From positions 45,192,750 to 45,256,749 of the forward strand of contig NC_079509.1 in the NCBI RefSeq assembly GCF_030052815.1: DNA of 64,000 nt, given 5' to 3'. Source of the stretch: Hevea brasiliensis (Eukaryota > Streptophyta > Magnoliopsida > Malpighiales > Euphorbiaceae). Below are positions 44,910 through 57,156 of this stretch, one piece after another. Numbering within the stretch: the first letter of the stretch is position 1; every line of letters starts with the position of its first letter. The position numbers and the translations under genes are program-made. Under the pieces are notes generated by a model. It was not told the origin of the DNA. It saw only the letters and a list, made by a program, of their open reading frames with translations, and made no database searches.

Positions 44910-47017
44910 TGAAGGAACGGAAGCATGAAAAACACAAGTTTATACCATTGAATTCAAAAATTTTCACCTAGGGTCACATGCATCATGCAAGATTTATTTT
45001 TATCTATTTGATTTCAATGATAAACAACATATTAAAACTCTTTTAATATGTTTTTGGATCTGTATTTGCCATTTAAGATTTTAAAATTAATTAGATTAAT
45101 TTTAGAACCCTAGATTAAATCAAGAACGATTACACTAACCTCTTGATGCACTACAGCGTGTCTGCGCCTTTGAGATTCGTCTTCAGGACACCAGATGTTG
45201 TCCCTCTAGCTTTTCCACACCAAGAACACCTATGGCAGTCCTTGAACAGCTTCTAAAGCTTTTTCTATTAATTAGAAATTCAAGTTCTGCCTTTTAAGAG
45301 ATTAGAGATGTAAACAGGACACTAGAAACAATTTCTAATGTTCTTAATTCAAGAGATTGATGGCTAATCTCTTTGAATTGATGAGAGATGAAAAAGAATA
45401 GATGAAGAGCCTCAAAATGGCGTGACAAAGGAGAGGAGTGGCTACTGGTTATTTTTCTTTCTCATAACAACACTTAAATAGCTAGGTTAACACATTAAAC
45501 CCTTGCCACATATCACCCTTTGATTAGCTCTAGGTTTAAGTGACCCAATCACATTGTGCCAAGTGTCAAACCTATATTTAATCTTGATTTTAATCATCTT
45601 ACATGATTAAAAAACATTTGGCAAGCTTATGTGTAATCCCATGTGTCACCATCTCATGGTGCCACGTGTCACACTGTGAAATGACTAAAATGCCCCTGTG
45701 TCTTAATTTTGAGTTCTCAACCCAAAATAATTATTTCTCTTCTTCTAATCAATTTATAACAAATATAAATTAATTAATTAATCTTTATTAATTAATTTCT
45801 CATTAATTAAATTCATATTTAAACACTTTAAATATAAATTTAACTTATACTACACATCCAATAATCTAGATTTGGTTTCAAGTCATGCTAGGGACTTTGC
45901 AATCTAATTGCAAACCAAACCTATTTAATTAATCAATTAAACTCTTTAATTAATTAATTAAATCATATTTAATTAGGTGATAACTTGTGTATGTGTGTGA
46001 CTTACTAGGCTCATCACTAATTGGCAATGAGACATGATATCAACTCTTAATATCATCAGAACTCTTTCTTACCATAAATGATTTCTCTAAATCATGTTAT
46101 GCACCTCATAGACCATGGTTAACACCTAGCATAGCATGCCATGGCCACCCAATTAGTAATAAGGTTTACCTTAAATGAACCTATAATCATATGTTACCAT
46201 GCACTAGAATCTCTCTGTTACAAAATCCCAACTCAAGCTGGAGTCATGGTTTATGTCAAACTCCATTTGCTATGAATATTATATTCTCTTTTAATTCCAG
46301 TTCTTGATTAAAAAGATTTTCTCATCAGAAACTATTTTCTAAATAAATCTATCTGTTCTGGCCAGGAACTTGAAACATCAAGAACAATTAAATGAACATA
46401 GGATTTTATCTCTATTTACTTAGAGGAACATATTCCATCTTGATCAACACCTACCTCCATATATAACTAGTAGGAGCCAACAGATGCCCATATACCCATA
46501 CACAGTACAAGTATGAAAGCAGTATCAAACTCAAACTACCTATATACAAGATAACTGTGCTATCTCAGGTCTAAAGATTATATGCACTGATATGATTTAT
46601 GACAAAACATTGACAAGAGTAAACTCCATGTGCTTGTTATAAGTGTCACTGGTTTGGCCTACTTATCATTTATAAGTGCCTATCATGTTTGTCATATGGC
46701 ATAAGACTCACCATTCCATCTTATTTATATCTCATATAAATAACTTGGGAACAAACATGAATACAATCTTTCTGGTTAAGTCATGTCCTTATTATGAAGT
46801 ATCCTCGATTGTGAACCCATTTATGATACTTTGTGCTAGAAATATTGTCACTCATATTCTTAACAACTTAAGAATAATATTTCTAACAAAATATCAATGG
46901 ACCTTATCTATTACACATAAATATATTATGTAAACGGAAAAGTGGAAATGCCTTTTATTAATAAAAATATGTACAAGATACATACTAAATGATATGCTCT
47001 AGGGCATACTACTAACA
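44910..47017 (-). repeat. copia 5' LTR
   Basis: Read in reverse it starts TGTTAGTAGTATGCCC and ends CCGTTCCTTCA; 2.1 kb. 'TGTTAGTAGTATGCCCTAGAGC' is a start seen in plant copia LTRs. No ORF of interest; the frame at 46676-46933 is incidental. Confidence 0.85.
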
Positions 47018-47187
47018 ACGTGAACGCCCACAGCGACCTTTTGGCTGAGGCGTTATCTTGAGGAAGACTTCTCTTGGATGGTGGACCTGGCTCCTCAAGA
47101 CGAGGAGGAGAGCGAAGGGGAGCCCGAGGGAGATAGAGAGGGTGAACGAAATGTAGAACAGGCTGGGGGTGATCCTCCAGCTGAATG
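47018..47187 (+). pseudogene. C-terminal tail of the LTR-borne forward ORF
   Basis: A forward frame open to TGA at about 47187. It encodes a short basic start, then 'YLEEDFSWMVDL' and a Glu/Asp-rich, Gly-containing tail. Its place in the LTR corresponds to the end of the ORF whose N-terminal part lies in the other LTR at 57157-58745, so the two fragments are complementary parts of one family protein. The copia insertion removed the start here. Function unknown. Confidence 0.5.
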
Positions 47188-47913
47188 ACTTGTATTTTAT
47201 TTTGATATGAAATGAAATCTCTTTTGTTTAATTTCTTGATGAGCTCGGAAAGTATCTAAATTGCATGAATGCTTGATTGCTTGAACATATTGGGACATCT
47301 AACTTAACAGCGATTATTAATCTAAGTACAAGAGGACGGAAGAACATTTATGCATGAGATCAGCCCAAGCCGAAACCAAATACCGGGCAGAACTTTAGAT
47401 CATTAAAATTGGAAAAGGCTCGTTTTGAGTTAGATCGGAATCACCATTAAATTGGACTGATATTTTAAACTTTATTTTAAGTAATGTCTAAGATATATAA
47501 GTGAGGGACCCAATCTTAACGTTAGCTAAATAACTTCCAACTATGTTTTGTAGGAAGAGATCGAAAATGAGATTGAATGGCCAGGAGATCGGGTGTTAGT
47601 TTGATTCTCTTTATGGAGATTTGATATTGGTTTGAGAGATCGGGACTGAGGTTGAATGACATGGAGACTTGTCATTGATTTAATCTCTCTGATGAGAGAT
47701 CGGTAATGAATCGAATGACATGAGGACTTGGTGTAGGTTCGACCTTCTTTAGCTAGAGATCGAAAATGAGATCGGATAGCATGGAGACTTGATATTGGTT
47801 TGATCTCTTTGACGAGAGGTCAGAAATGAATCAACTAGATGGGGGATCGGTCGAGTGGGGATTGATTTCAAAGTCTATTGATTTTGGGGATCGGCCAAAA
47901 TATGGTGTCGACA
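47018..47913 (-). repeat. Tat-like 3' LTR, proximal (U3) part
   Basis: The reverse reading starts at 47913 with TGTCGACACCATATTTTGGCC right after the PPT. It contains several degenerate 'gagatcg...atggagacttg...ttgatctctttgacgagag' repeats (47560-47830). Its forward strand begins with the tail of the LTR-borne ORF (47018-47187). Confidence 0.8.
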
Positions 47914-47928
47914 GCTGTCCCTCTTTAC
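47914..47928 (-). other. PPT of the Tat-like element
   Basis: Reverse reading GTAAAGAGGGACAGC, directly before the LTR terminus TGTCGACA. Confidence 0.75.
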
Positions 47929-48047
47929 ATAATTTCTATTAAAGGAAATGACGTTTTCCGTATAGGAATTATGTAAAGATTCAGACCCATATTTTGGGCT
48001 ATTGGGTTGAGAAGCAAAATTTGGCTTCAAAGTTAGAGTTGGGAGTT

Positions 48048-48535
48048 AAAATCAACTTAGATCAAGGATCCAGAGGTTGATAATAGAAATTTAAATGCTA
48101 AAAAATTAAAATCAACTTAGATCAAGGAACCAGAGGTTAATGACAGAAATTTAAATGCTGAAAAATTAAAATCAACTTAGATCAAGGAACCAGAGGTTGA
48201 TGACAGAAATTTAAATGCTGAAAAATTAAAATCAACTTACATCAAGGAACCAGAGGTTGATGACATAAATTTAAATGCTGAAAAATCAAAATCAACTTAC
48301 ATCAAGGAACCAGAGGTTGATGACATGAAATTTAAATGCTGAAAAATTAAAATCAACTTAGATCAAGGAACCAGAGGTTGATGACATGAAATTTAAATGC
48401 TGAAAAATTAAAATCAACTTAGATCAAGGAACCAGAGTTTGATAACAGAAATTTAAAATGCTGGAAATTAAAATCAACTTGGTTCAAGGAACCAGAGGTT
48501 GATAGCAGTAATTAAAATGCTGGAAATTAAAATGC
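48048..48535. repeat. 60-bp tandem array in the Tat-like 3' UTR
   Basis: Eight units of 60-61 bp beginning 'aaatcaacttagatcaaggaaccagaggttga' and ending 'aatttaaatgctgaaaaatt', starting at 48048, 48108, 48168, 48228, 48288, 48349, 48410 and 48470. Very uniform. Tat/Ogre elements are known to carry variable tandem arrays between pol and the 3' LTR. Confidence 0.92.
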
Positions 48536-48699
48536 TTACAAAGCAAGCCTAACCTGACACAAGAAGTCCTTTCGTGACGGAGTGTACTTAACAGGATCCC
48601 GAAGATAAACAATTAATGGAGAACGAGTTGCAAGACTTAACCTATCACTTTCCATTTCTTACTCACTTCCCAGGATGCCCTTTCGGTCCTTGACTTCCT

Positions 48700-49420
48700 T
48701 CTTATTTTGCGAAAAGCGCCCTTGCGGGTTTTCACTTTCCCATCTGCCCATTCGACTAGAAGCGCCCTTCCGGGTTTTCACCCCTAGTTTTTTTTTTTTT
48801 TTTTTTTTAGCTATTGACCATTCCCTGCAAATCTCTTAGCAAAGTACATGAGGTTATCAATATCCAAATTCTAATCTTATGAAAAAATTTTAACAGATTA
48901 ATAGCGTGCAAAAGACAGCATTAGAGTGTGAGTATACGAGAAAGATAAATCTGAGTGTAAGCAAAACAATAAATTAAAATGTAAATGTGTGAAGAAGATA
49001 GATTAAAGTGAAAGGATGACTTTGTTATGGCTTGAGAGATAAAGGTACAATTTTAAAGAAAAAGGGGTACAAGAATGGATCTCACAGATTCCTTGCAGTA
49101 ACTGACTTTGAAGTCCCTTGACTGCCATTATTTCAAGTACTCTATTGACGAACATTCATACCGTGTTGGTTTATTTCCTTCCCTGGTCCAGTATCCCCCC
49201 TTATTTCTCCATTTTCTGGTTCTAAGGGTGCCCTTTCGGGTTTTCACCCCTAGTTTTTTTTTTTTCACTTTTTCAGGGTGCCCTTTCGGGTTTTCACCCT
49301 TCACTCATTTTACAGAAAGCGCCCTTCTGGGTTTTTGCCTTCTTTTGCATATTTTGCTAGGAGCGCCCTTTCGGGTTTTCTCCCCTACCCTTTTCTCTCC
49401 TTTTTTTTTTTTTTTTTTTT
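48700..49420. repeat. Dispersed 'gcgccctttcgggttttc' motif array
   Basis: Six copies of an 18-24 bp motif (gSgcccttNcgggttttcacccctag) at about 48716, 48761, 49226, 49275, 49319 and 49361, spaced irregularly and often followed by long T runs. A 111-codon forward frame (49108-49443) is a by-product. They lie in the 3' UTR of the Tat-like element. Confidence 0.8.
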
Positions 49421-49426
49421 TTTTTA

Positions 49427-50038
49427 GGCATAATACCTTTTGACAGTGTCGGCATTCGCGGGTCTTAGAAATTCTTCGCCATCCATCTGGGTCAAGATTA
49501 GGGCCCCACCAGAAAATGCCTTTTTAACCATGTAAGGTCCTTCATAAGTTGGCGACCATTTTCCCTGGGCATCGTTTTGATTTGGGAGCACCTTTTTTAG
49601 GACCAGATCTCCTGGTTGAAATTCATGCGGCCGAACGCCTTTGTTGAACGTCCTAGCCATTCTCCTCTAGTATAGTTGCCCATGACACGCTGCTGCTAGT
49701 CTTTTCTCATCCAGCAAATTCAATTGGTCTAACCTCGATTGGATCCATTCTGACTTATCAATTCCAGATTCTTTCAAAATTCTTAGGGAAGGAATTTCTA
49801 CCTCAATAGGCAAAACAGCTTCCATCCCGTAAACCAGTGAGTATGGAGTTGCCCCAGTTGATGTTCTTACAGAAGTCCAGTATGCATGAAGGGCGTAGGG
49901 AAGCATCTCATGCCAATCTCTATAGGTAATGGTCATTTTTCGGATGATCCTCTTGAGATTTTTGTTAGCGGCTTCTATCGCTCCGTTCATTTGGGGACGA
50001 TATGGTGAGGAATTGAGATGTCAGATCTTGTATTGGTC
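49427..50038 (-). pseudogene. Tat-like integrase, C-terminal part
   Basis: Two open segments, 49990-49667 and 49660-49427, separated by a stop. The first begins 'MNGAIEAANKNLKRI', which holds the catalytic Glu of the D-D-E triad, and continues with 'RTSTGATPYSLVYGMEAVLP'. The second carries the tail 'FQPGDLVLKKVLPNQ' and 'KWSPTYEGPYMVKKAF', ending 'KRYYA', as in Tat-lineage elements. Reads on from the next entry after a stop at about 50039. Integrase inserts the element cDNA; this copy is interrupted. Confidence 0.85.
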
Positions 50039-51454
50039 TCATAAACTCTGAATCTTCGGACCATTCAAATTCTTGGCGTTGTCAGTGATGATCTCGCTGG
50101 GGAGGCCGTGTCGGCATACGATATTATTTCGGAGAAATTTGAGGAATGTGTTCTGGGTGATGTGGGCATATGATGTTGCTTCGACCCATTTTGAAAAATA
50201 GTCAATAGCTACCAGGATAAACCTATGTCCATTAGATGCCTTGGGGTTAATGGGATCAATCACGTCGATTCCCCACATTGCAAAAGGCCATGGCGAGACG
50301 AGGTTGAACAATTGGTGAGGCGGAACATTTATCGGATCCGCATAGATTTGGCATTTATGGCATTTCCGAAAGTACTCGATGCAATCTTTCTCCATAGTAG
50401 TCCAGAAATATCCTCGTCTCATGATTTGCTTGGCCATCATATGTCCATTAGCATGGGTTGCACAATTTCCCTCATGAGTCTCAAAAAGGATCTTCCTTGC
50501 TTCTTTCGCATCCACACATCTCAACAATTCGCCATTGGAGCTCCTTTTGTACAGAATTTCACCACTGGGGAAGTATCCCAAAGCTAATCTCCTGATCATT
50601 CTCTTTTCATTTCTGCTTGCCCCGGGAGGGTATTCTCTGGTCTTGATGTAGACCTGGATGTCATGATACCATGGTTTACCATCTGTTTCTTCCTCGATCA
50701 TGAGGCAGTATGCCGGCTCACTCCTCGCTTTGATTTGTAATACTTGAGTCATTTGCCCCTCCTCCATTTGCGCCATGACAACCAAAGTGGCCAGGGCATC
50801 CGCGAATTGATTCTTGTCCCGGCCGAGGTGAGTGAAAGAAATTTCTTCAAACCTCTTGATCAATTCCAGTAAGTACTTTTGATATGGAATTAGCTTTGGG
50901 TCCTTGGTTTGCCATTCTCCTTTGACTTGATAAATGATCAAGGCCGAATCACCATACACCTCTAACTTCCTGATTTTCATTTTGATGGCAGCCTGCAAAC
51001 CCATCACACAGGCTTCGTATTCTGCAACATTGTTAGTGCAGTCAAATCTTAACTTGATAGCTATTGGGAAGTGTCTTCCATCAGGGGATACCAACACAGC
51101 TCCGATTCCATTGCCAGACAAATTGACAGCTCCGTCAAAATACATTTCCCATACATCAACTGGTTCTTTTTCCTTGCCGTCGACTTCATTAACATGATCA
51201 TCAGGGAACTCAAAATCCAAGGCTTCATAATCTTGGATAGGGTTTTCGGCTAGGAGATCAGCGATTACGCTACCCTTTATTGCTTTTCGGGTCATATAAA
51301 CAATGTCATATTGAGAGAGTATGACCTGCCATTTGGCTATCCTCCCTGGCACAAATGGGCTTTCAAATACATACTTGATAGGATCCATCAGGGAGATAAG
51401 CCATGTCTTATGATTCAACATGTAATGTTTAAGCCGATTAGCCGTCCAAGCCAA
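50039..51454 (-). pseudogene. Tat-like RNase H domains and integrase core
   Basis: The 471-codon open frame is the longest in the window. The N-terminal 70 residues are the end of the Ty3-type RNase H/connection ('WQVILSQYDIVY', 'KGSVIADLLAE'). Next is a second RNase H of the archaeal-like type acquired by Tat elements: 'MYFDGAVNLSGNGIGAVL', 'NNVAEYEACVMGLQAA', 'VYGDSALIIYQV', with Asp, Glu and Asp in place. The integrase H-H-C-C finger follows ('HEGNCATHANGH' to 'CHKCQ'), then the first two catalytic Asp ('WGIDVI', 'IITDN'). The frame ends at a stop just before the Glu-bearing segment. Confidence 0.87.
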
Positions 51455-52096
51455 CGCGCAACAAGTCTTTTCTAGGAAAGAGTACCTGGTCTCGCAATCA
51501 TTGAATTTCTTGCTCAGGTAGTAAATGGCCCTCTCCTTTTGGCCTGTGTCATCATGCTACCCCAAAACACATCCCATTGAACTCTGTTGGACTGCCATAT
51601 ATAGGATCAGCGGCCTTCCTACCACTGGAGGAACCAATATCGGCGGGTTTGACAGGTACTGCTTAATTTTCTCAAAAGCCTCTTGACAAACCGAATCCCA
51701 TTGAGTGGTGTTGTTCTTTCGGAGTAGCCTAAAGATGGGCTCAGCTTTAGCAGTGAGGTTGGAGATAAATCTCGAAATGTAGTTCAGCTTCCCCAGGAAA
51801 CTGCGCACCTCTCTTTCTGTTTTTGGGGATGGCATTTCTTGAATGGCTCGAACTTTGTCTGGATCTACTTCTATTCCTTTCTCACTTACTATGAATCCCA
51901 ACAGCTTTCCGGATCTAGCTCCAAACACACATTTGGTAGGGTTCAACTTCAGCTGATACTTTTTGAGTCTTTCGAATACTTTCCTCAGCACTTGTACATG
52001 ACTTTCTCCCTCCCTGGATTTGATGATCATATCATCCACATATACCTCTACTTCTTTGTGCATCATATCATGGAATAGCGTGACCATAGTGCGTTG
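51455..52096 (-). pseudogene. Tat-like RT, catalytic part
   Basis: Open 52087-51557 (176 codons). 'VEVYVDDMIIKSREG' gives the Y-V-D-D catalytic motif. 'KCVFGARSGKLLGFIVSEKGIEVDPDK' and 'REVRSFLGKLNYISRFI' mark the RT-RNase H connection, and the frame then runs into the Ty3-type RNase H before a stop at 51557. The gap 51556-51455 continues the RNase H in decayed form. Catalytic residues are intact. Confidence 0.85.
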
Positions 52097-52850
52097 TTAG
52101 GTAGCCCCAGCATTCTTTAAGCCAAATGGCATAACTCGATAACAGAACACTCCCCACTGAGTGATGAAAGCGGTTTTCTCCTTGTCTTCTTCATCCATGG
52201 GGATTTGGTTGTACCCGGATGCCCCATCAATACACAAACACCTGCCCAATCCTGCAGCATTGTCTACTAGCATGTCTATATGTGGGAGAGGGAAATCATC
52301 CTTTAGGCTCGCTTTATTGAGATCCCTGTAATCAACGCATACCCTGACTCTCCCGTCTTTCTTCATTACTGGGACCATATTAGCTATCCACTGAGGGTAT
52401 TTAACCACTTCCAAAAATCTGGCATCATACTGCTTTTTGACTTCATCCCTAACCTTGAGAAAGGTGTCGGGATTCATTCTTCTTAACTTTTGCTTTACCG
52501 GAATTGTCCCGGGAATTAGGGGAATCTTGTGTGTCACAATCTTAGGATCTAAATCGATCATATCGTCATAGCTCTACGAAAATACATCCAAGAATTCTTT
52601 GAGCAGACTGACCATATCTTCTAATTCCCCACTTTCCACAATCTTAAGTTCCCTTTTTATTTCTTCTGTGCCTAGATTGATGGTATGCGTTTTATCCCCG
52701 CAAGGCACCAGGGAAGGTTCACCTCTCTCATCCCGTTCTTCTATAGGTTCTTCTTCAGAGTCACTTGAAGTAATGGCAGTTATGGGAGTTTCAAAATTGA
52801 CGTGAGGAATTTCTGAGTCTATTGAATTATTAGGCGTTAATTGATGAATG
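52097..52850 (-). pseudogene. Tat-like RT N-terminal part and protease-RT linker
   Basis: Open 52561-52097. 'RVCVDYRDLNKASLKDDFPLPH' includes the RT entry motif, 'CIDGASGYNQI' the first catalytic Asp, and '[15 protein letters not shown]' the end, where a stop separates it from the Y-V-D-D part. Upstream (52850-52562) an acidic Ser/Glu-rich linker leads to 'LLKEFLDVFS', followed by TAG where a Trp codon is usual. I see no protease active site upstream; protease and gag seem to have been deleted between about 52850 and the leader. Confidence 0.8.
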
Positions 52851-53440
52851 GTCCTGAAGAAACGAAAGTGGAATATATTATAAGAGTGGATTTCAAGAGA
52901 AAAAGGTAAAGAGAATTGGATGTAAAATGCGCTATTAATTCATTAATATTTGTATAAAAAAAAAGGGTCCATTTATAGCATTACACTTGTCACCATGGAC
53001 AAAATGATCAAGTGTAGATAACCAGAGGTACTTTACTCGAGATTAAACACAGGAAGGTCCTCTACTTCCCAATTGTCTAGCTCTTGCCCCTCAGCCATTG
53101 GCAAGATTAATGCTTCATACAGGGATAAGACTACATCCCTAGAGGGTAAGAAAGCCCGGGTATAGGGCTGAAGTGTGTGAGGACATTGTGTAAGTGTTCA
53201 GTGTGTGAAGGGACATATTTACCTCTTCCCTTCGTGGGGGAGTTTTTTTGCATATTTTGTTTTGACAAAATTGCTATGGGGATAAGACAAGCAAAAATGG
53301 TTAGAATAATAATAAATTGATATATCAAGACTTTCGAATTTTGCGAATAAAAAAAACCCCTAATTACGATTTTAATTTATACGAGCATAAAACTAGATCT
53401 ATTCTTGGACCTCTAAACGATGAGTTAAAAAAAAAAAGAA
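52851..53440 (-). other. Leader of the Tat-like element; gag missing
   Basis: About 590 bases between PBS and pol linker. No gag-like frame. Small ORFs (53328-53131 reverse, 53317-53508 forward) are unsupported. Tat elements normally have 1.5-2 kb of gag and protease here. Confidence 0.65.
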
Positions 53441-53459
53441 TCCCCAGTGAAGTCGCCAT
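53441..53459 (-). other. PBS of the Tat-like element (tRNA-Arg type)
   Basis: Reverse reading ATGGCGACTTCACTGGGGA, two bases from the LTR. One change from the 'TGGCGACTCCACTGGGGA' seen in Tat/Ogre elements. Confidence 0.82.
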
Positions 53460-55404
53460 GCTGTCGCAAGGTAATTTTGCGGTCGCCTGGACGAAAGCTT
53501 TTCACTGAAGTGGGAAAGAGTGAGGAGTCGCCACTTTAATTTTGGGGGAAATTAAAGAAAACCATTTGTAAAAATAAATTAAAAGAAACCACTTCGAAAA
53601 CAGAAGTTCTAGGTTCAGGGTCCATATACGGGTGGGGAAGGTGTTAGGCACCCCGCCTCATCCCTCAATGAGGGTAAACAGATTTAATATTATGCTCTCT
53701 TATAAATTAAAAGGGTAATTAGGGGGGTTGGGATGGTGACAATGTTAATCCTTTGGACAGTTAAAAAGGAATATTTGATGTTTCACTGATTCAGATTGTC
53801 CCAAGAACAAGAGTTCGTGAGATGGCCCTTTAGTGAATAGGTGTTCGGATAAAGCTGCCTTGTGTATTGGAGTTTTGTTTATTTTGAACTTCACTAAGAG
53901 AGCCCAGGACGAAACTTCTCCCGATCTCTAGACATATTTATTTAAAGTATCAAACAGGATATTATGGATAAGAACTCTTCTCCAAACTCCGCGTATTGTG
54001 AGAATCAGGTAAGAACTCTCCCCTGACCTCTTAAAGTATTAGGTTTAAAGATTTTAGTGAAGGATCTTGGATAAGAACTCTCCTCTGATCCCCTCATTTT
54101 GTTTAAATTTTGGATGAGAATCAGGTAAGAACTCTCCCCCGATCTCTTAAAATATTTGGTTTAAAGATTTTTGGTAAAGGATCTCGAATAAGAACTCTCC
54201 TCCGATCTCCTCTTTTTGTTTAAATTTTGGACGAGAATCAGGTAAGAACTCTCCCCCGATCTCTTAAAATATTTGGTTTAAAGATTTTTGGTGAAGGATC
54301 TCGGATAAGAACTCTCCTCCGATCTCCTCGTTTTGTTTAAATTTGGATGAGAACCAGGTAAGAACTCTACCCCGATCTCTTAAAATATTTATTACGATCG
54401 TATATCGTAAGAACCTTAGATTAAGGGTTCTGGCGCCTGAAGATGCCAGGAACCCGAGCGAGGCTTTCTGTTAACCCATTGATGCCTTATAACTAGAGAG
54501 GGGATATCAGACTGAGTTTTTGCTGATCCCCTTTGTGATCGCCTTACCAGTACTCTTTGGCAGGCAATGTCCGATCTCTTTCGTTACTAGTCTAGGATCC
54601 GATCTTATCTCGATCCCGACTATACCAGGTTATCTCCTGAGCTCATTTAGTGATTCGACCTCATAACTTTTTCCTTCGATTTATTATTCAAACTTTTATT
54701 ATTTTTATTTGTTTAAAGAAACTCTCGTGTTAAGATACAACTACCAACATTTTATTAGACTACCTACACGCTACCTGTAACCAGAACACCTATATTTGAA
54801 GGTAATAAAAGCTAAGAACAAATAAACAACATGAACTGATGAATAAAAGGTAAACTCAAGAGAATAACTATCTACATGGGGCTCTTTATCATAACTGAAC
54901 TTAATGAAAATTACGAGTATGAGAACAAAGAAAACAAAACGCGAGCATTTGATAAAGCAACGGTCTAGACACTTACCTGTGGGGGATTGAGTCTATTGAA
55001 CTAACTGTGGAGCCACAAATATTGTAGAGCTGTGAGCTAATAGTCTGGGGACAAATGCTTACTTTGAAATAACAAGTACCAAGTTAGAATGCAGTTGAGC
55101 TGAAGTGACAGTGACCGGGTTGGAATGAGATTAAGCTTGGAGAATAAAATGTTGATATTAAGATGATGAAGACAAAACTGAACTGAGAAATGGTATCGCA
55201 GAGTAGTGAACAAATTGAAAATGAAGAGTTTCAGGGTCCAACACTCCTTCAATGGAGATACTTAAGAAAACTGGTTTCTGAAGTTTCTCTATTTCGAAAG
55301 CTTAAATTAGCAAAGTAGCAAGACTGAATCAAATTTCAGAGCTTCTCCACTATAATTACCACCCTTTTTTTTTTGTCCTCCCCTCAACAATATTGCATGC
55401 AGGT

Positions 55405-55412
55405 ATTTATAA
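55405..55412 (-). promoter_or_regulatory. TATA box of the Tat-like LTR
   Basis: Reverse reading CCTTATAAATACC. Correct orientation for element transcription, about 1.95 kb upstream of the PBS. Confidence 0.6.
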
Positions 55413-56045
55413 GGAACGGGTGCTCCTAATGAAGGGTCAGGATCTCTTTTGGGGAGATGGAAGGTTTGGATTTAAAAGAACATGATCTGATGCCTGAGAA
55501 TTGAAGAGAATCAGAATGGACGGTTGAGATCCTATCCAGAATATTTGTCCTTTCTCTTTTCCAATCCAATGACTTGGGATCTTCCTGTCAAGATGGATCC
55601 GATGGTCGGGAACAAAAGGCGCCGGTCCTGTCATCTACTTTTTGATCCAAAGGCTCCGGGTTTGTCCTTACGAGTAAGATCAACGGTGGAGATTCAGATG
55701 CATAGGACTGTCATAACCGTCCTGGCGTCTGTCAGTATTGTGGGCGATTCTGCAAATGAAGCGTGCAGTGAAGATTTGATTTTGCCTGCAATGCTTTAAC
55801 TACCTCAGCTCTGATTATGAAGAGGGTTATTGGAAATTGTCTCATCCTCTCCTTGCTTTCCGATCTTCCATTCCTTCCGATCTTTCTATTATGACCCTTC
55901 CGATCTCTCATACTGGGCCCCTCTCCCGATCTCTCCCATTCTAAAACCTCTCCTTCTATCTGATTTGCCTCGGTCAAAGCATTTAATCCTTCGGTTACCA
56001 ATGCATCCGCTTTGATTTTCGCTAGTAATAAATGCTCAGACCCCC

Positions 56046-56557
56046 TATATATATGCCTCAGCGGGGAATTTCTCCCACATTCCATTTCTCCTCCTTCCAT
56101 TTCTCTCTTCTTCTGTTCTAGTTTCTCTGGTAACATTCTGGCCATGGTGACCGCTTTTGATCTTTTTCTGACTATTCTCTTAGCTCCCCGACTAAAAATT
56201 TACGACCCCGGTGATTGGAAAATCATGATAACCACATCTGATGACAGTGAGAGAATCGGACTAATTTACCGATCAGGATCGAAAATATCAATCGTACCGA
56301 TCTCGGGTCGGTCTACCGATATAATCGGTGAACCGATTTCAGGCGAGAAGACTGCTAATTTCCCTCTTAACATCGGTGACCGCCTTTTGAAGTTCATTTG
56401 GCTCCTCACCACATCGAGCGTCCCGACTGCGGCTTGGTTTTGGTCGATGACATTGATGATGACTCCTCTCATTATCATGAGAGTCATAGTCACTCCATCT
56501 GAGCTGTACATCTATCCGATGCCTATGGTTGACTTTCTGATCAAACACATCTTTTGA
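56046..56557 (+). CDS. Small forward ORF unit in the Tat-like LTR
   Basis: A TATA-like tatatatat (56046-56054) and a CT-rich leader precede ATG at 56144. The frame runs to TGA at 56557 (137 codons) and is moderately hydrophobic, with no recognisable domain. After it come three 'gatgtaatctgacct' repeats (56631-56714) and 'gaaatgaaattttatttga', a plausible polyadenylation region. The reverse strand is also open (56566-56339), so coding strand is uncertain. Function unknown; it may be chance. Confidence 0.3.
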
Positions 56558-56994
56558 TTCAGCCACGAGACTAGCTTTGACATAGGTCCCTGCTAGGTAG
56601 GATGTACTGTCGATCTTTAGAGATCGCCCAAATGATGTAATCTGACCTTTAAAGGTTCTTAATGATGTAATCTGATCTCTTGAGATCGCCCAAATGATGT
56701 AATCTGACCTTTTGGAAATGAAATGAAATTTTATTTGATAGTTGTCATTTAATTATTGCATTGGTTATTTTCTGATCTCTAATGTGCATATCCGATCTGG
56801 TTCCTAACTGAATCACCCTTAGTCGATCTGTAACTCTGAACATCTGCCTTAATTTGACGATCTTAGCCAGCCGATCTCCTCTTATTTTATTTATGGTGTT
56901 TCTGGAATCTTCCTGCTATGTGTCAGAAAAGCGAGCGGATTCCGCTAACCGATGCGTCTCTTGGGACACTGTGAGCATTGAATGCTCTGACGGG

Positions 56995-57003
56995 TATAAA
57001 TAG
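56995..57003 (+). promoter_or_regulatory. TATA box of the large LTR-borne ORF
   Basis: TATAAATAG, followed 150 bp later by the ATG at 57157 through a CT-rich leader. Oriented against the retroelement's own transcription. Confidence 0.6.
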
Positions 57004-57156
57004 GGAAAGAGTCAGTCAGTTGCTCCCTTATGTTATTATCAGCACTTCGCGAACGATTTCAAAATTCTCTTGTTTCTTCAAGTTCTTCCGACACCGATCA
57101 CACTCTGGTAAGGACTTTAATCCTTCTCTTACTTAAGCCTTTTTATTTCTTTGAAA

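Larger units (their letters stand above)
41950..47017 (-). mobile_element. Truncated copia element, reverse
   Basis: Only the 5' half is present: 5' LTR (44910-47017), PBS, long leader, and gag plus the start of protease. The element stops at about 41950, just beyond the protease active-site region. Integrase, RT, RNase H and the 3' LTR are missing. It lies inside the Tat-like 3' LTR. The upstream end is the clean LTR terminus; the downstream end is a deletion that also removed the middle of the Tat LTR. No TSD is expected or seen. Confidence 0.85.

Noticed and set aside
49108..49443. 111-codon forward ORF rich in Phe and Pro
   Set aside because: It runs through the dispersed 3' UTR motif and T runs and is a by-product of the repeats.
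55732..56145. 137-codon reverse ORF in the Tat-like LTR
   Set aside because: Within noncoding LTR, no domain, opposed by forward frames of similar length.
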